Shown here: positions 1 through 11,278 of the stretch, in pieces
Position numbering within the stretch: the stretch's first letter is position 1
Layout of the letters: each line of letters begins with the position of its first letter
Assembly (NCBI RefSeq): GCF_910592395.1
Contig: NC_088320.1
Location: 11,718,501-11,782,500 of the forward strand
DNA: 64,000 bases
DNA from: Lineus longissimus
Taxonomy: Eukaryota > Nemertea > Pilidiophora > Heteronemertea > Lineidae
Direction of reading: 5' to 3'
Notes under the pieces: model-generated
What the model saw: the letters and a program-made list of their open reading frames with translations, nothing else
What the model was told of the DNA's origin: nothing
Databases searched by the model: none
Translations under genes and position numbers: made by a program

Positions 1-345
1 GGCCCCCTGGTGGCCAAGTCGGGAATCAGATCAGGCCGAAATTTGGTGCCAGTGGAATATGACATATGGAGTCATGAGAACGAAATTTCAAGTTCATAGC
101 TTCAGCGGTTAAGAAACGTGCCATAGTTACACTCAAATGACCAATTGACGCCATCTGTCACCATGAAAATTAGGTCTAATCAAAACCTGCGCATGTGTCA
201 TGTATCATTGCTAGGAGAACCTACCATAAAAAAAGAGTCACTCATAAGAGAGATATCACACTTTTTAGGTTTCCACTTCTGGCCCCCTAGTTGCCAAGTC
301 AAGAATCAAATCGGACCGAATTTCACTGTCAGAGGAGTCGGTTCA
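1..345. repeat. Fragment of a ~302-bp dispersed/tandem repeat family
   Basis: The window opens with the phrase ggccccctggtggccaagtc, which recurs as a variant near 281. The text between (a 'gagaaacgtgccatagtta'-like core and an 'aggagaacctaccat'-like box) matches the units of the array at 6985-8393. This is therefore one full copy plus part of another, outside the BEL element that holds the main array. No coding sense is apparent. Confidence 0.75.
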
Positions 346-1308
346 TAACAATGGCAGATTTAGAATAAAGTTAAGACTAAGAGTTGATTCAATTGGGGTA
401 TCCAAACTCGCACAGTGACGAAATGTGTGATCCTGTGTTTTCCCAGGGGGTTTTCTCGGCAAATGGCGATGCACGGCAGGAAACATCGCCCTTGGATATA
501 TCTCCCAATTTCTTCGCTTTACCAAGTTCAAATAAATTCATGGGGGTGTTTTTTGTGTACTTTAGAGTCTTGTGATCATAGTGGATATAAGTCTGTAATG
601 CTCAGTTCTTTGTAGACTTTACAAATGTGCGTGAAAACATGCCTTTAATTTCTCACGTCTCTACATACCCACTTGTCACCAACATAAACTCGATGATAGC
701 GAAAATGAAACCCCAATGTAAAACGGCTATACATCGAGTTTATGGCATATGAACTAGCGTGATTGCAGCTACCCAGCGACATTTTTTCATGAGCCGATAT
801 CGATCGGCTGATTTGCCGATTTCAGGTGATCACCCGAGCTCGGTTCATTTGGCGGTTGATCCCGACTGATTCACGATTGTTATTTGTTTACGGCAATTCC
901 CGAGAGTGGCACGGATGGTTGCATTTGGACTCTCACTTGAAAGAACCTTCCTCAAATGAGCCACCATCCGTCAATAAACCGTACGCGAAAATAAATTTCG
1001 GTCATCTTTTCATAGGCAGCTCAGTTTACCATGACATAGAAGTCATGTTTTGAATCAAAACATCACCAAAAGCATTCAATCAAAATACCATGAACATTGA
1101 AAGGCATGGACAACTTGAAGTAAATTGCTTGAATAAGCTTGTATATTTTTACTTTTATGCCATGGTCAACAAACGTTGCCTGTGAAAAGCAGTGAAAACG
1201 GTCGTTTAAAAGTGGCAGAAATTTATTTTCGCAGGGCATCGATTGAGAGCCTGTCCCGACCTGATTCCTGACACTGTCTGAATCCCCACACTGGTATGAC
1301 GGGCAAGC
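346..1308. other. No gene recognised
   Basis: Only short uninformative open frames. I see no splice-flanked coding exon, RNA gene or repeat that I can name here. Confidence 0.5.
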
Positions 1309-1317
1309 AAAAGTGCA

Positions 1318-2433
1318 GGTAACCGGAAAAACGCCGACCGACCAACCGACCTACTGTCATAGCGTATCCCTTTCACTTCTCTATGTAGCACATGTATCTG
1401 TGTAGTGCCCAGCGTAGTAGAGCCATACATACAGTGGATGCACTGTCAATACCGAACGCTCTGGTATTCAGTAGCTCGAGGTTGCAATGCCATGCATTTG
1501 TTGCCCAACCTTGTTAGAAACACGTGACCGAAGCCATCGACACCCCCTAATATAGTTCATGACGAGTGAAATGCCATCAAGTACCCATCCTGACAATACC
1601 CGGCAATTTCACTCATGTATTGTAGGCCATGTTTGCAAGAGGATGTCAAGTACCAATCTCTTCTATGAGTGAATGGAGGAGACTGGTGAAGAGTCTACAG
1701 CAGTGCTTTGCTACTATAGATCGATGCACTTGATTAGGAACAACATTTACGAAGACTTCGTGTCACGTCATGTTACACTAATGTAAAGATGCATGGTGAC
1801 GTGACGACGATCAACACCACGTTATGTAAACGTTGTTCCAAATGAAGTGCATGGATCTATATTGCTGCCCTCTACAATGTATATAGATATCAAAATTGTC
1901 CCCCTCATATGTGCGTGTATGACTGCACATCTTATTAGTAAAATGAATACCACCAAGTTCACCCCCAGCTCCTACCTATAGTCCCCCTATAAGCGTCACA
2001 CTATGCATACGGTTTTCGATCTCGCGTCACCCAACGTAACCTTTGACTTCTAGCTAGCCAACCAAGTTCGTAGGATCTTTATTGTATACACTATACCACA
2101 GCGCTAATTCACCGACGAAGTCGAGTGAACTCATTCATGAATGTCACTCCATCGCAGTCGTCTGGTGTCTTGTCTTTTAAATCAGGGGGTGAAGAACGGA
2201 ACTAGGCTCACTCAGGACAAACCTATTCCATACAGTAAACCCCAGGAAAACTAATGAACTGCAACGCGCAACAAGCATTTGTTGACATTTGATTTGAACA
2301 GCGCACGTGTGCTTGTTTACAATTTCATTAATCATTTCACATGACTGCGTCAGTGCGTGGAACGAAACTCCTTGGGTAGGTAGGTTGGTATGGTAGGTTG
2401 GTAGGTCGGTCTGTTGGCGTTTTTCCGGTTACC
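1318..2433. mobile_element. Mutator-like non-autonomous TIR element with 9-bp TSD
   Basis: Both ends carry the inverted repeat GGTAACCGGAAAAACGCC, followed inward by GACC/TACC-rich sequence. The nonamer aaaagtgca lies immediately outside both ends (1309-1317 and 2434-2442) in direct orientation, as expected for a target-site duplication. A 9-bp duplication with a TIR longer than 30 bp points to the MuDR/MULE superfamily. The 1116-bp body has no transposase, so it would need help in trans. The superfamily call is inference from the TSD length. Confidence 0.75.
1703..1872. repeat. Imperfect hairpin inside the Mutator-like element
   Basis: The left arm (from about 1705, atagatcgatgcacttga) and right arm (ending about 1870, tgcatggatctat) are reverse complements over about 70 bp. 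Both include gaacaacRTTTAC-like sequence, and the loop is short. It may be a nested MITE or the conserved core of the surrounding element. Confidence 0.55.
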
Positions 2434-2442
2434 AAAAGTGCA

Positions 2443-3011
2443 AAATCTCCTGTGCACTCACAATGTCACAATGCACCGCATGCACTGCACAAATGCATTG
2501 TGTCATGTAAACACTACATAACATAGTACATGACCTAACCTACATACGCACGTACAAAAGAATCTTCAGGGTGTTTAGGCCGCCCTTTCACTAGCAGGCC
2601 TTCCGTCGACGGAGGTGTTGTCGGAGAACATGCACTTGTGGACTTGGACGTCGCCTTCCTCTTCATATTTCATTCTATTCGTGTTCGTTTTTGTGGGAAG
2701 TGCAGCGGAGCAGACTTAAAATTGGCGATTCATAAATTGGTACTTCTGTGGTACTGCACACGGGCTTACTGGACATTGCGGAAAGAAAGCAAGGAGCACA
2801 ATTGGGGAGCGACCATTATTTTTGACCCCCACCATTTTGTCTTCCTAAAATTAACTTTGGGCTAATACGGCCACAGAATAGCCGTACCTCCATATTGTTG
2901 ATGGTGTAGGCCTAATGCTCGGTCAACGGTGTGATGGTGTAGCGCGTTGGTCACAGCTACAATTCTTGATCTTCAATGGGGTGGTGCCAAATACGTATTT
3001 TTTATATAGAT
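2443..3011. other. No gene recognised
   Basis: No exon or repeat that I can support. Between 2638 and 2865 there is a chance open frame with no recognisable motif. Confidence 0.45.
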
Positions 3012-4038
3012 ATTTTTTTGGTAGTTGATAAAGCTTGGAATCAGTGAAACCTTGGAACCAGTGATAAACCTTGGAATCAGTCCTAAAAATGCATAAAAAT
3101 ATGAAATAATGCCATTCGAACCTAACGTGGTCACGAATCAACATTTGGAGCTTATTCTTACATGATCAGATCGGAATTTTATGGTAATTTAGAAATCTGT
3201 CGCATATCCGATTCAATAGTCTATATTTTAGAACAACCCAGTTGTACCTCGCCTCCAGTGTACAGTACTGATCTCCCAAATATGGGAAGACACGCCCACC
3301 ACACACCCATAATATGGACCAATAGCGCTCCTCTTATAAATACGCCACCACCACGCGGGGCCTATTTGAACTACGGATCGGTCTGTTCATACAGGGTGAT
3401 ACAGAGAAAATTGGGGGCCTGTCATGCATTATGCATGGATAAGGTTGACGACTATGTCTAGGCCTAATTGTCTATGATTGACTGATATTTTTTAACAAAC
3501 GATCAATAAAAGAAGCCTAGTCATGTATGTTTATTACCGAAGTTTGCGGATGAAAATTTCCTTCGCCGTGAGCGATTTCTTACATCTTCCAGTACGCATC
3601 GAGCCTGGGGATGCAGAGATCTTTGTGACGTCACCAGTTCTAAGCGGTTTTTTTTATTCACGTGTGTTTGTCCTATGATCTCGTGCATCTAGTACCGAGC
3701 ATAATACTTTATCGTCTATGGAATACAAAACAATCATAAAAACTAATTTTTGCTTCCATTGAAGAGAAATAAAATATTTTAACGACCACAGCGCATTGCC
3801 AATTGATGACGTCATCCTCCACATTAAAAATGTTGGCTTCTGAACTAACTGGCAAATTGCTATCAATAAAGTCAGCTGGGACGAGACTGTCAGTTGGGAG
3901 GGTATAAATCGTGGAAGGAACGCACCCGATTTCCCGCGCTATTTGCACAGTGATTCCATGGTTTACATTGAATATTCCAAGGTTTATCAGTGTTTCCAAG
4001 GTTTCACTAATTCCATACTTTATCAACTACTTTTTTTC
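3012..4038. repeat. Inverted-repeat pair (~1 kb TIR element candidate)
   Basis: The left block at about 3012-3080 (ggtagttgataaag followed by repeated cttggaatcagtg-like units) recurs as the reverse complement at about 3958-4038. Each arm contains two or three copies of a CCTTGGAA motif. This suggests a 1-kb non-autonomous transposon. I did not find a convincing target duplication, and the interior codes for nothing recognisable. Confidence 0.5.
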
Positions 4039-4680
4039 ATATAACTCACGGATAATGCCCGGTGCATACAACATTTTTCATTATAAGACAATGGTTCCAC
4101 TATCGGGAAAATTGGGCAAGTGGGTTTTCAAAAGTCATAACCTATCCATCCCCATCTCACAAGATAATAGTCCCAGTGATTAGCACAGTAGCCCCTCTAT
4201 TTATGACCATAGCAGCAATATATGGACAGTTAGATGCTGGCGCCACCTATCGATCCCCATAAACTTAGCCAAACTCATATTCCAAACTAACCTAATGTGA
4301 CAAGATAATTGAGTCTCCTGTGAGTCACCTGTGATTAAAAATAGTATTCCATCGCCTCGGCGGCCAGTCCATATTACAAAAACTTAGGCCTAGGCCTATG
4401 TGTAGCCTACTGGAGTTCTATGTCCGATCATGGCGTGTGTGTGCTAGAGTTATGTGTGCTAGCCAGATCGCCTCCAGCTTGCGTTTGGCCTACTTGATAA
4501 CTTCCAATGTAACCATGATCCTAGGATGACCAGGCTGTGTATCGGAAAATACACCTAGGGACCGTTGCGCTCGTCGCGTTGCGTTGCTTTCTTTGCGCAA
4601 AGTCCAGAAAGCCATGTCAATGGAGGTCCGTCGCCTACGAAATCGTCAGACGTGTATTGCATGTATGATATACACTGTCT

Positions 4681-4723
4681 AATCCTAACCCTAAACCTAA
4701 ACCTAACCCTAACCCCTAACCCA
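4681..4723. repeat. Degenerate telomere-like (CCCTAA)n tract
   Basis: About seven tandem ccctaa/cctaaa variants form an interstitial telomeric-type repeat. The flanks are ordinary sequence, so this is not a chromosome end in this assembly. Confidence 0.8.
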
Positions 4724-5508
4724 GCAATCTGATTTGGCTCTCGGATTTGGCACTGAACAGTAGGCCTAGTGTGTGGGAGGATCAGCACTATATCTGTGAA
4801 GGCGAAATCGTGCCGATATGTCACGGATTAAATCATCTTATCACAAGCGTTTTTTCAAGTACATGTACATGTATATGTATTTGGAATGTTACAGTACACA
4901 CCACAGCAACATTTTGGTAGTGATACTATGATGTGATTTACGACTTTTCGGAAATACGTCCGTTTCTAATTGTTGATCACAAATGTGAAGCTCAAATTTT
5001 CCATTTTTGATTAGATTTATTATAAAATCGCTGAATGTAAACCACCGCGACCGCGAAAATGTTCATGTTGTGACGTCATCAACGAAAACGGTATCGAAGC
5101 GAGCGGTCCGGGCGGGATTAAACCATCAATTTCTAGAAAATGTGCATTTCGATTCGAAAACCTCACCGATTTATGAGAAAGTGACGCAGTCATTTGTCAA
5201 AAACAGCTAAAACATTATATGGTGAAATTTGACACGAGTTACCCTTTAATATTATATATATATATGTTTATTCGTACTACTTTCCGTTGTACAGATAACA
5301 AAAAATAAGGTGCAATAAGACAATACAGAGTTGGGTGCAATGTATAGTTTACGATAAGGCAAACAAAGTAAAAGGTAAGACTGAGAGTCGAACCCGAAAA
5401 CCTCTCATTCTTGGAGATGATCCTGAATAAATTACATTAGTATCTTGAACTATCACAATAAAACTGACACCAAAAACAATACTCCATCAAATCAACCTGT
5501 ACACAAAA
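4724..5508. other. No gene; possible old LINE 3' tail
   Basis: No exon seen. An (AT)n run at about 5251-5268 abuts sequence that, on the minus strand, reads like a LINE 3' end (a gaataaacatata tail). The resemblance is weak, and the stretch ends at the BEL 3' LTR. Confidence 0.3.
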
Positions 5509-5742
5509 TGTCGAGGACCAAAGCTCAACGCTCGACACTGGTGGTTTTATTGAGCGATAAAAATTGAACAACTTCAGGTTTTCACCAACATGGCGGGATC
5601 GTCTTTAATTATAGAATAAAAGCACCTTCACAAGAATCACAGAAGAGCACTTGATGATTAGTAAGAACAAAGAACACCAGATGGCGAAAGCATACGTTAA
5701 CCCACTACTATACTAGACTACATGTACTAGCAATCCTCAACA
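5509..5742 (-). repeat. BEL 3' LTR
   Basis: This 234-bp repeat matches 16832-17065 with a single noted difference (a versus c near 5688). It starts TG and ends CA. On the minus strand it is the downstream LTR. Confidence 0.92.
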
Positions 5743-5753
5743 CTCCCCACCTT
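5743..5753 (-). other. BEL polypurine tract
   Basis: On the minus strand aaggtggggag directly precedes the 3' LTR. This is the expected place and composition for the plus-strand primer of reverse transcription. Confidence 0.7.
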
Positions 5754-6984
5754 GGAGAGAGGTATCACTCCAACTTATATTACTAGAGACCTTACAACAA
5801 CAGCTGTGCCACATTTCAGACAAATTAAACACCTTGATGTAAGAATCATATGCATATACATAGATGTGAAACATAATATTCCAAAATTACACAGTAAATG
5901 AAGCAACATTTCAAAGAAAATCAACTCAGGAGTTCAAATGACTCAACTCTTGCATAGCAACTGACGTTCCAAATAACCAGGAACCCAACAAGTAGAAATG
6001 TCCTTGCTTTAAACCTGTCTGTAGAATTCAACACAATGAAATTGAAAGAAACTCAATTCAAGGAAACAAGGAGAGCAACAACATCAAACTACAAGTAGTA
6101 AACACAGTAACCATAAAATGGACTCCAACAAGGGCCCAAGGGCCTGGCGCTCAGCTGGATGACCTAATAACATAGGACTGAGGGTATAAAGTAGTAAATA
6201 TCGGCTTTATACTACTGTTTGAAGGTCAAGAGAACACGTTATACCACTAAAATTTCCAATGCAGAGCTGCCAGCTGGATGAAATATGATTGAACTAATCA
6301 GCCATTGTATGTAAATATTACAGGAGGCAACGGAAGATATCCCTAGTTCAGTATAGCTTTACAGAAAAAATGGGAAAAAATGGTAACATTATTGTGTTGC
6401 TTAAAACGTCTACTTTTTACTCATGTAAGAATCGTAGTACTAATAATAACTTCAACTTATTTTCCAGTTATGATAACACAACACGCATCTTCATGATCAT
6501 GATCTTTCTCAAACTAACTGAATGACCTATTAGTAATCGCCTTGGACGCACAACCTTACCACATATCAATCCGCCCCGACGATCGACACATCCATTCGAT
6601 TCTTAACCGGGTAACCCTCGATAAAGTTTGATAAATAAACTAGAACTGAGATTTCACAGGAGCACCTGTGAATTCATGACTCCAGGGTTGTTTTGAGGGC
6701 GATATTGTAAGAGTTGGTCTTGAGTATGGGGACGTGAAGGTCCGTGTGAGGCACCTGGGGAGAGAAGACTAGTTGAACGATGGGATCATGGAGGTATAAA
6801 TAATTATTTATACCTCCATGATGGGATCTGACACGGACACTACTATTGATCTCATTATATGAATACCATTTAATTACAAATGAAACGGCCAGGGGCCATT
6901 GTGCTCTCCGTAAGTATTTTTAGTAGACAGTTACAGAAAGTGCTACAGTATGTAGGCCTCTCATAATTTATACATGCATCTGTG
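5754..6984 (-). other. BEL 3' non-coding region with a perfect 38-bp palindrome
   Basis: No coding sequence. Positions 6785-6822 form a perfect palindrome centred at 6803/6804, whose arms read atcatggaggtataaataa. Otherwise A-rich unassigned sequence. Confidence 0.6.
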
Positions 6985-8393
6985 ACCAGTTCAGAGCCGG
7001 CCCTGGCCAAGTGGTGAATCCGAGACTTGTGGTTCCAAGCTTGTAGAGTCTAGGTGAAAATGATAGTGAAGAAACGTGCCACTCCATGACAATGGTGAAT
7101 ATATTTTTAACTTTGACCTCTGTGACCCTGACAGGTAGGTCAAATAACAAACCAGGGTGATATGTGATGTAGACACATCCACCCGACCATAACAATTTCA
7201 TCACTGGTTACACTACAGCAATCGGCAAAAAACGATTTCCAAGATGGCCGCCTAATTAAATCTATGGCACCAAATAAATCAAAAAATGAAAAAAAATGTA
7301 ACATAAAACTCAGAAAAGAAAAAAGGAAAAGATGAAAAATAAAAATATTTTTGGCTGTCCTTGACCGGGGTTTGAACTCACGACCTTTGGATTGCCACAA
7401 TACGAGGAAAAACCCACAAAACATGCAATTTCGGCCATATTTGAATTCCGATCTGGCTGAAACTTGGCATACAAATAGTGGCTTCTTAGATGCATCATTA
7501 CACAAAATTAAAACTCTTTACATTGAACAACGACGAAACGTACCAAGAACGGTAAAGTTTTCAACTTTGACATCTGTGAACTTGAAAGGTGGGTCAAATC
7601 AAAAACCCGTAAGATATGTGATGTATCCTTGCTAGGAGTACCTACCATGAAACTTTTATCAAAAACAAATCAGTAATAAGCGAGAAATCACACTTTTTGA
7701 GTTTTGAGTTTGGGCCCCCTGGTGGCCAAGTCAATAATCAGACCGAACCAAAATTCAGTGTAAAAGGTCAACTGACCTAGGGGGTCATTTGTTTAAAGTT
7801 TCAAGTTCATAACTGTTGCGGTTGAGAAACGTGCCATAGTTACACTCAAACGGCAAATTTACGCCATTTGACCTCTGCGACCTTGAAAAGTAGGTCAAAT
7901 CCGAAAAATCGTGCAACATCTGAGGTAACCTTGCTAGGGGTCCCTGCCATAAAAAGTTCATCAAAAACAATTTGCTAATAAGCAGGCTATTACACTTCTT
8001 ACTTTTTCTGTTTTGGCCCCCTGGTGGCAAAGTCAAGAATCAGATCAGGCTGAAATTCAGCACCAGAGGTTATCTGATATAGGGGGTTATATGTACCAAG
8101 TTTCAAGCTCATAGCTTTGGTGGTTGAGAAACGTGCCATAGTTACACTCAAACTGCCAATTCACGCCATTTGACCTCTGCGACCTTGAAAAGTAGATCAA
8201 ATTAAAAACCCGTAAGATATATGATGTATCCTTGCTATGAGTACCTACTACAAAAGTTTTATCAAAAACAAGTCACTAATAAGCGAGATATCACACTTTT
8301 TAGATATCCACATTTGGCCCCCTGGTGGCCAAGTAGAGAACCAGATCGGACAGAAATTTAGTGTCACAGGTCATCTGACCTAGGGGGTCATGT
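6985..8393. repeat. Tandem array of a 302-bp repeat
   Basis: The landmark 'tgacctctgcgaccttgaaa' (with variants) occurs at about 7115, 7565, 7867 and 8169; the last two intervals are 302 bp. Each unit holds 'gagaaacgtgcca', a 'ccttgctaggagtacctacca'-type box and ggccccctggtggc. The first interval is longer (450 bp) because a tRNA-like segment interrupts it. The same family occurs at 1-345, outside the BEL element. The minus-strand open frames across it are by-products of the repeat. Confidence 0.8.
7345..7410 (-). repeat. tRNA-like SINE head remnant
   Basis: On the minus strand ggtcgtgagttcaaacccc resembles a tRNA T-arm and B box. An A box is not clear. This is probably a decayed tRNA-derived SINE inserted in the 302-bp array. 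Confidence 0.35.
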
Positions 8394-9303
8394 ATGGCAA
8401 GCCAAAGCGGAATTTATTCAAGACTTTAGAATTACCATTCAAAGAAGTTAAATATAAGTTCAAGAAGGAAATATATGTTCAAGACTAAAATATGTTCAAC
8501 CTTGAATCAAATGTTTTCAACCTTGAATAAAATATGTGCAACCTTGAATAAAATATGTTCAACCTTGAATAAAATATGTCCAACCTTGAACAAAATATAT
8601 TCAACCTTGAACAAAATATATTCAAGACTCACGTGACCATATTCAAGACGCACGTGACCACAAAATTGATGACGTAGTTGCTCATGTTTTGATGCTTTAC
8701 GGACTTTCCCGAACCCGCGTCCGGACTTTCCCGAACCCATGGTACTTGTGTTGCGTTTCGGAGCTCGAATTGTTCGCATGAGGTTTTGACACATGGTTGT
8801 ACACGTACCTAGCCGCCTACACCTGACATGTACTGTAATCCTACACATCATGCGCAATGCCTCTCACCTTTCATTCTTAAGGCCGACACCACTGTATCGG
8901 ATTCTCGTTGTCTTTTGACATGTTTGAGTGTTTAGGCTATACAGACAATCAATCATGTCGTGAAACAGAACGCATCAGAAGTACCACAGATTCTAGGCTC
9001 TACGTCATCAATTTTGTGGTCACGTGCGTCTTGAATATGGTCACGTGAGTCTTGAATATATTTTGTTCAAGGTTGAATATATTTTGTTCAAGGTTGGACA
9101 TATTTTATTCAAGGTTGAACATATTTTATTCAAGGTTGAACATATTTTATTCAAGGTTGAACATATTTTATTCAAGGTTGAAAACATTTGATTCAAGGTT
9201 GAACATATTTTAGTCTTGAACATATATTTCCTTCTTGAACTTATATTTAACTTCTTGAATGGTAATTCTAAAGTCTTGAATAAATTCCGCTTTGGCTTGC
9301 CAT
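8394..9303. mobile_element. Foldback transposon with ~280-bp arms built of 21-bp repeats
   Basis: The ends atggcaagccaaagcgg (left) and ccgctttggcttgccat (right) begin long inverted arms. Each arm carries 6-8 tandem units of a 21-bp motif, tgttcaaccttgaataaaat on the left and its reverse complement on the right, then a gtcacgtgNgtcttgaat box. About 320 bp of unique DNA separates the arms. Arms made of tandem subrepeats are typical of Foldback elements. No transposase is present, and the flanks show no clear target duplication. Confidence 0.85.
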
Positions 9304-10372
9304 AGGAACCACACTGCCGCGACGTTTTTAGTTTCTATTTATAGAATTCAGCGGCAGAGATTTTAGGCACGGAAAAAGTGGATTAACTCGGCTAATCTCA
9401 ATGGATTTTACCCAGGAATGTTTTCAAGGCGAGAGAAACATCTGATTTAAGTACTGCGCTTATTAGATTTCATGTTCAGGTCGAAGATTGGCCTAAAACG
9501 TGGACGAAAAGAGTGCATTATCGAGTGTTGGAGAGGTCACGTGATTGGACGAGAAACCTGAACAAAGTTTTCGTGCTTTCAGCTGTCAACATCAATGGCT
9601 ATAATATACTCCTACAGAATAGTAGAACTAATAGAACTAATTTCCGAAGTTTCCAATAGTTTTAACACAAATCAAAACATCGCCCATCAGCTGGACTCAG
9701 ATCTGCATAAATTACGATAAATAATGAGGTCGTCGCTTCAATTTCGCAAAGAAAGTTGACTCCATTCGAAGGTTGTTTTGACCAAATTCTGTTGAACTCA
9801 TCGTTGTGAGGGCATTTGAACACATTCTCGTTGATCTTTTCTATAAACGTGTAAAGTTTCGTACCAAAATACGTTTCCGTATAGGCTTAAAAAGAAAATT
9901 TGTCACTTACAAAATCATCGCTCCGGTAGAAATAAAAAGGTCACCGCCATTTTCTTGATGATAGTACTCCAGGTAACCGGCGGGAAATTTAAAGCGGGGT
10001 CATCCGGGGTCAAACAACAGTTTTGCTCACTACCGCCAACTGGTGATATAAATCGACACTATTCTATTTTATATCAAAACTTCTGTATCATGAGGACCTT
10101 TTCAACTTTATTTCAAGCTTTTATCTACTGGAATAAAGCGTCAAAAAAAATTTTTTTCATTTACGCATTTTGCCCCCTGGGGAGCTGAATTTGAGTCGAA
10201 TCGCCCACATTTTTTTCCGTAAGCAACATTTTCTGCGGTGTTTATAAGCAAGACTAGATTTGAAGTGCCTCGGTTGTATGATTACAAAATGCCCAACTTT
10301 GTCTACAGATGGCTGGATGGAAGGATGGCAGGATGGGTGGAAGGACGGACACCAATCGAATAGCTATTTGAC
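9304..10372. other. Non-coding; GGAT-rich microsatellite near the right end
   Basis: No gene. At about 10308-10352 there is a GGATGGAAGGATGGCAGGA-type simple repeat grading into ggacggacacc. Confidence 0.5.
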
Positions 10373-10401
10373 TAGCTCCGCTGACTTTGTCAGCTGAGCT
10401 A
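10373..10401. repeat. 12-bp stem-loop, possible Helitron/Helentron 3' end
   Basis: TAGCTCcGCTGAC, loop TTT, GTCAGCtGAGCTA: a 12-pair stem with one mismatch, followed by AAAA. A GGAT/GGAC microsatellite lies just upstream. A microsatellite followed by a terminal hairpin is a pattern known from Helentron-like non-autonomous elements of marine invertebrates. The assignment is inference; the other end was not located. Confidence 0.35.
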
Positions 10402-10465
10402 AAAATACAATGTTTTATGTACCTATTGTCCAGAAATTAGCTCTTATGAAATTAAACCTTATGTG

Positions 10466-11258
10466 TCAGAGTCCGTTTAACAAGAGCAAACAACAAGAGT
10501 CAGAAAATTCACTATATGTACGAGTTTGTGGTAAATTACAAATCCAACCTTTTAACTGGTTTGATTGGTCTACCATGGCTAGAGGTTTTAACAACTCCAT
10601 GGTCCACACTGGTACCTCTTTGGAGGGTAACTTAACAGATGTATCAGCACCCACTGGATCACTCTCTGGATCACTCTCCTCAGAATATACACTACCACGG
10701 ATCTCAAGATCATGTAACCTTTGTATGGATCTAGTCAATTTCCCAGTAGCAGTTTTGAGAACAACACTTCGGACAAGCCCATCCTTGCCTGAAAACATTT
10801 CCTGCACAACACCAAGAGGCCAAGAGAGACGGGGAACATGATCCTCCCGAATCAAAACAACAGAGCCAACCTCCAACTTGCATCTAGCCTCAAATCCCCT
10901 GGCTACAGGGGGCAAATTGCGTAAATAATCGTCACTCCACAGCTTCCAAAAAGAGTCCAACTTAGCTTGGCGTACAGCTTCCCGAGCACCAAGATCCTTA
11001 GCCACAACCACCTGAGGACTATTGAGAGAATCCTTGGCAATCTCAACCTGGAATCCAGCAGGCCTACCAATTAGGAAGTGCGACGGAGTAAGGGGGGTCG
11101 GAGAATCTAGACAATCCCCTGTGAATGTGAGAGGACGAGAGTTTACGAAGGCCTCCACTTCATGCAAAGTCGTCTCCAGCTCAGAACGTGTCAGTGACTT
11201 GCGACCAAGGGTTTTCCTCAGAGACCGTTTCACAGAGCCAACTAGCCGTTCCCACCAG
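10466..11258 (-). pseudogene. BEL pol: integrase C-terminus plus DUF5641-like domain
   Basis: The frame resumes after the poly-C tract with WWERLVGSVKRSLRKTLG and continues through FVNSRPLT and a PLTPSHFLIGR box, the end of the BEL integrase core. It then runs into a WKLWSDDYLRNL segment and a basic C-terminal domain of DUF5641 type (RLSWPLGVV). A stop closes the frame at 10466. The polymerase is continuous in sense with 11279-13637 but in another frame, so no full-length integrase can be made from this copy as assembled. Confidence 0.85.
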
Positions 11259-11278
11259 CCCCCCCCCCCCCCCCCCCC
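11259..11278. repeat. C20 homopolymer that breaks the integrase frame
   Basis: Twenty consecutive C (G on the coding strand) lie exactly where BEL integrases encode PWWGG-WERLVGS. A short G run in the conserved Gly codons has apparently expanded and shifted the frame. Polymerase or assembly slippage is a possible artefact. Confidence 0.85.

Noticed and set aside
4681-4723. True telomere
   Set aside because: The tract is short, degenerate and followed by normal sequence on both sides.
5380-5420. Possible tRNA gene (gggttcgactctc on the minus strand)
   Set aside because: Only a B-box-like phrase; no cloverleaf, A box or acceptor stem.
8500-8640. Regularly spaced repeats that could suggest a CRISPR array
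   Set aside because: Units are contiguous without unique spacers, occur in mirrored arms of a foldback transposon, and the genome is eukaryotic.
9041-9223. Open frame with repeated 'CSTLNKI' peptide
   Set aside because: It is a by-product of the 21-bp DNA repeats in the foldback arm; the mirrored arm gives an unrelated peptide.
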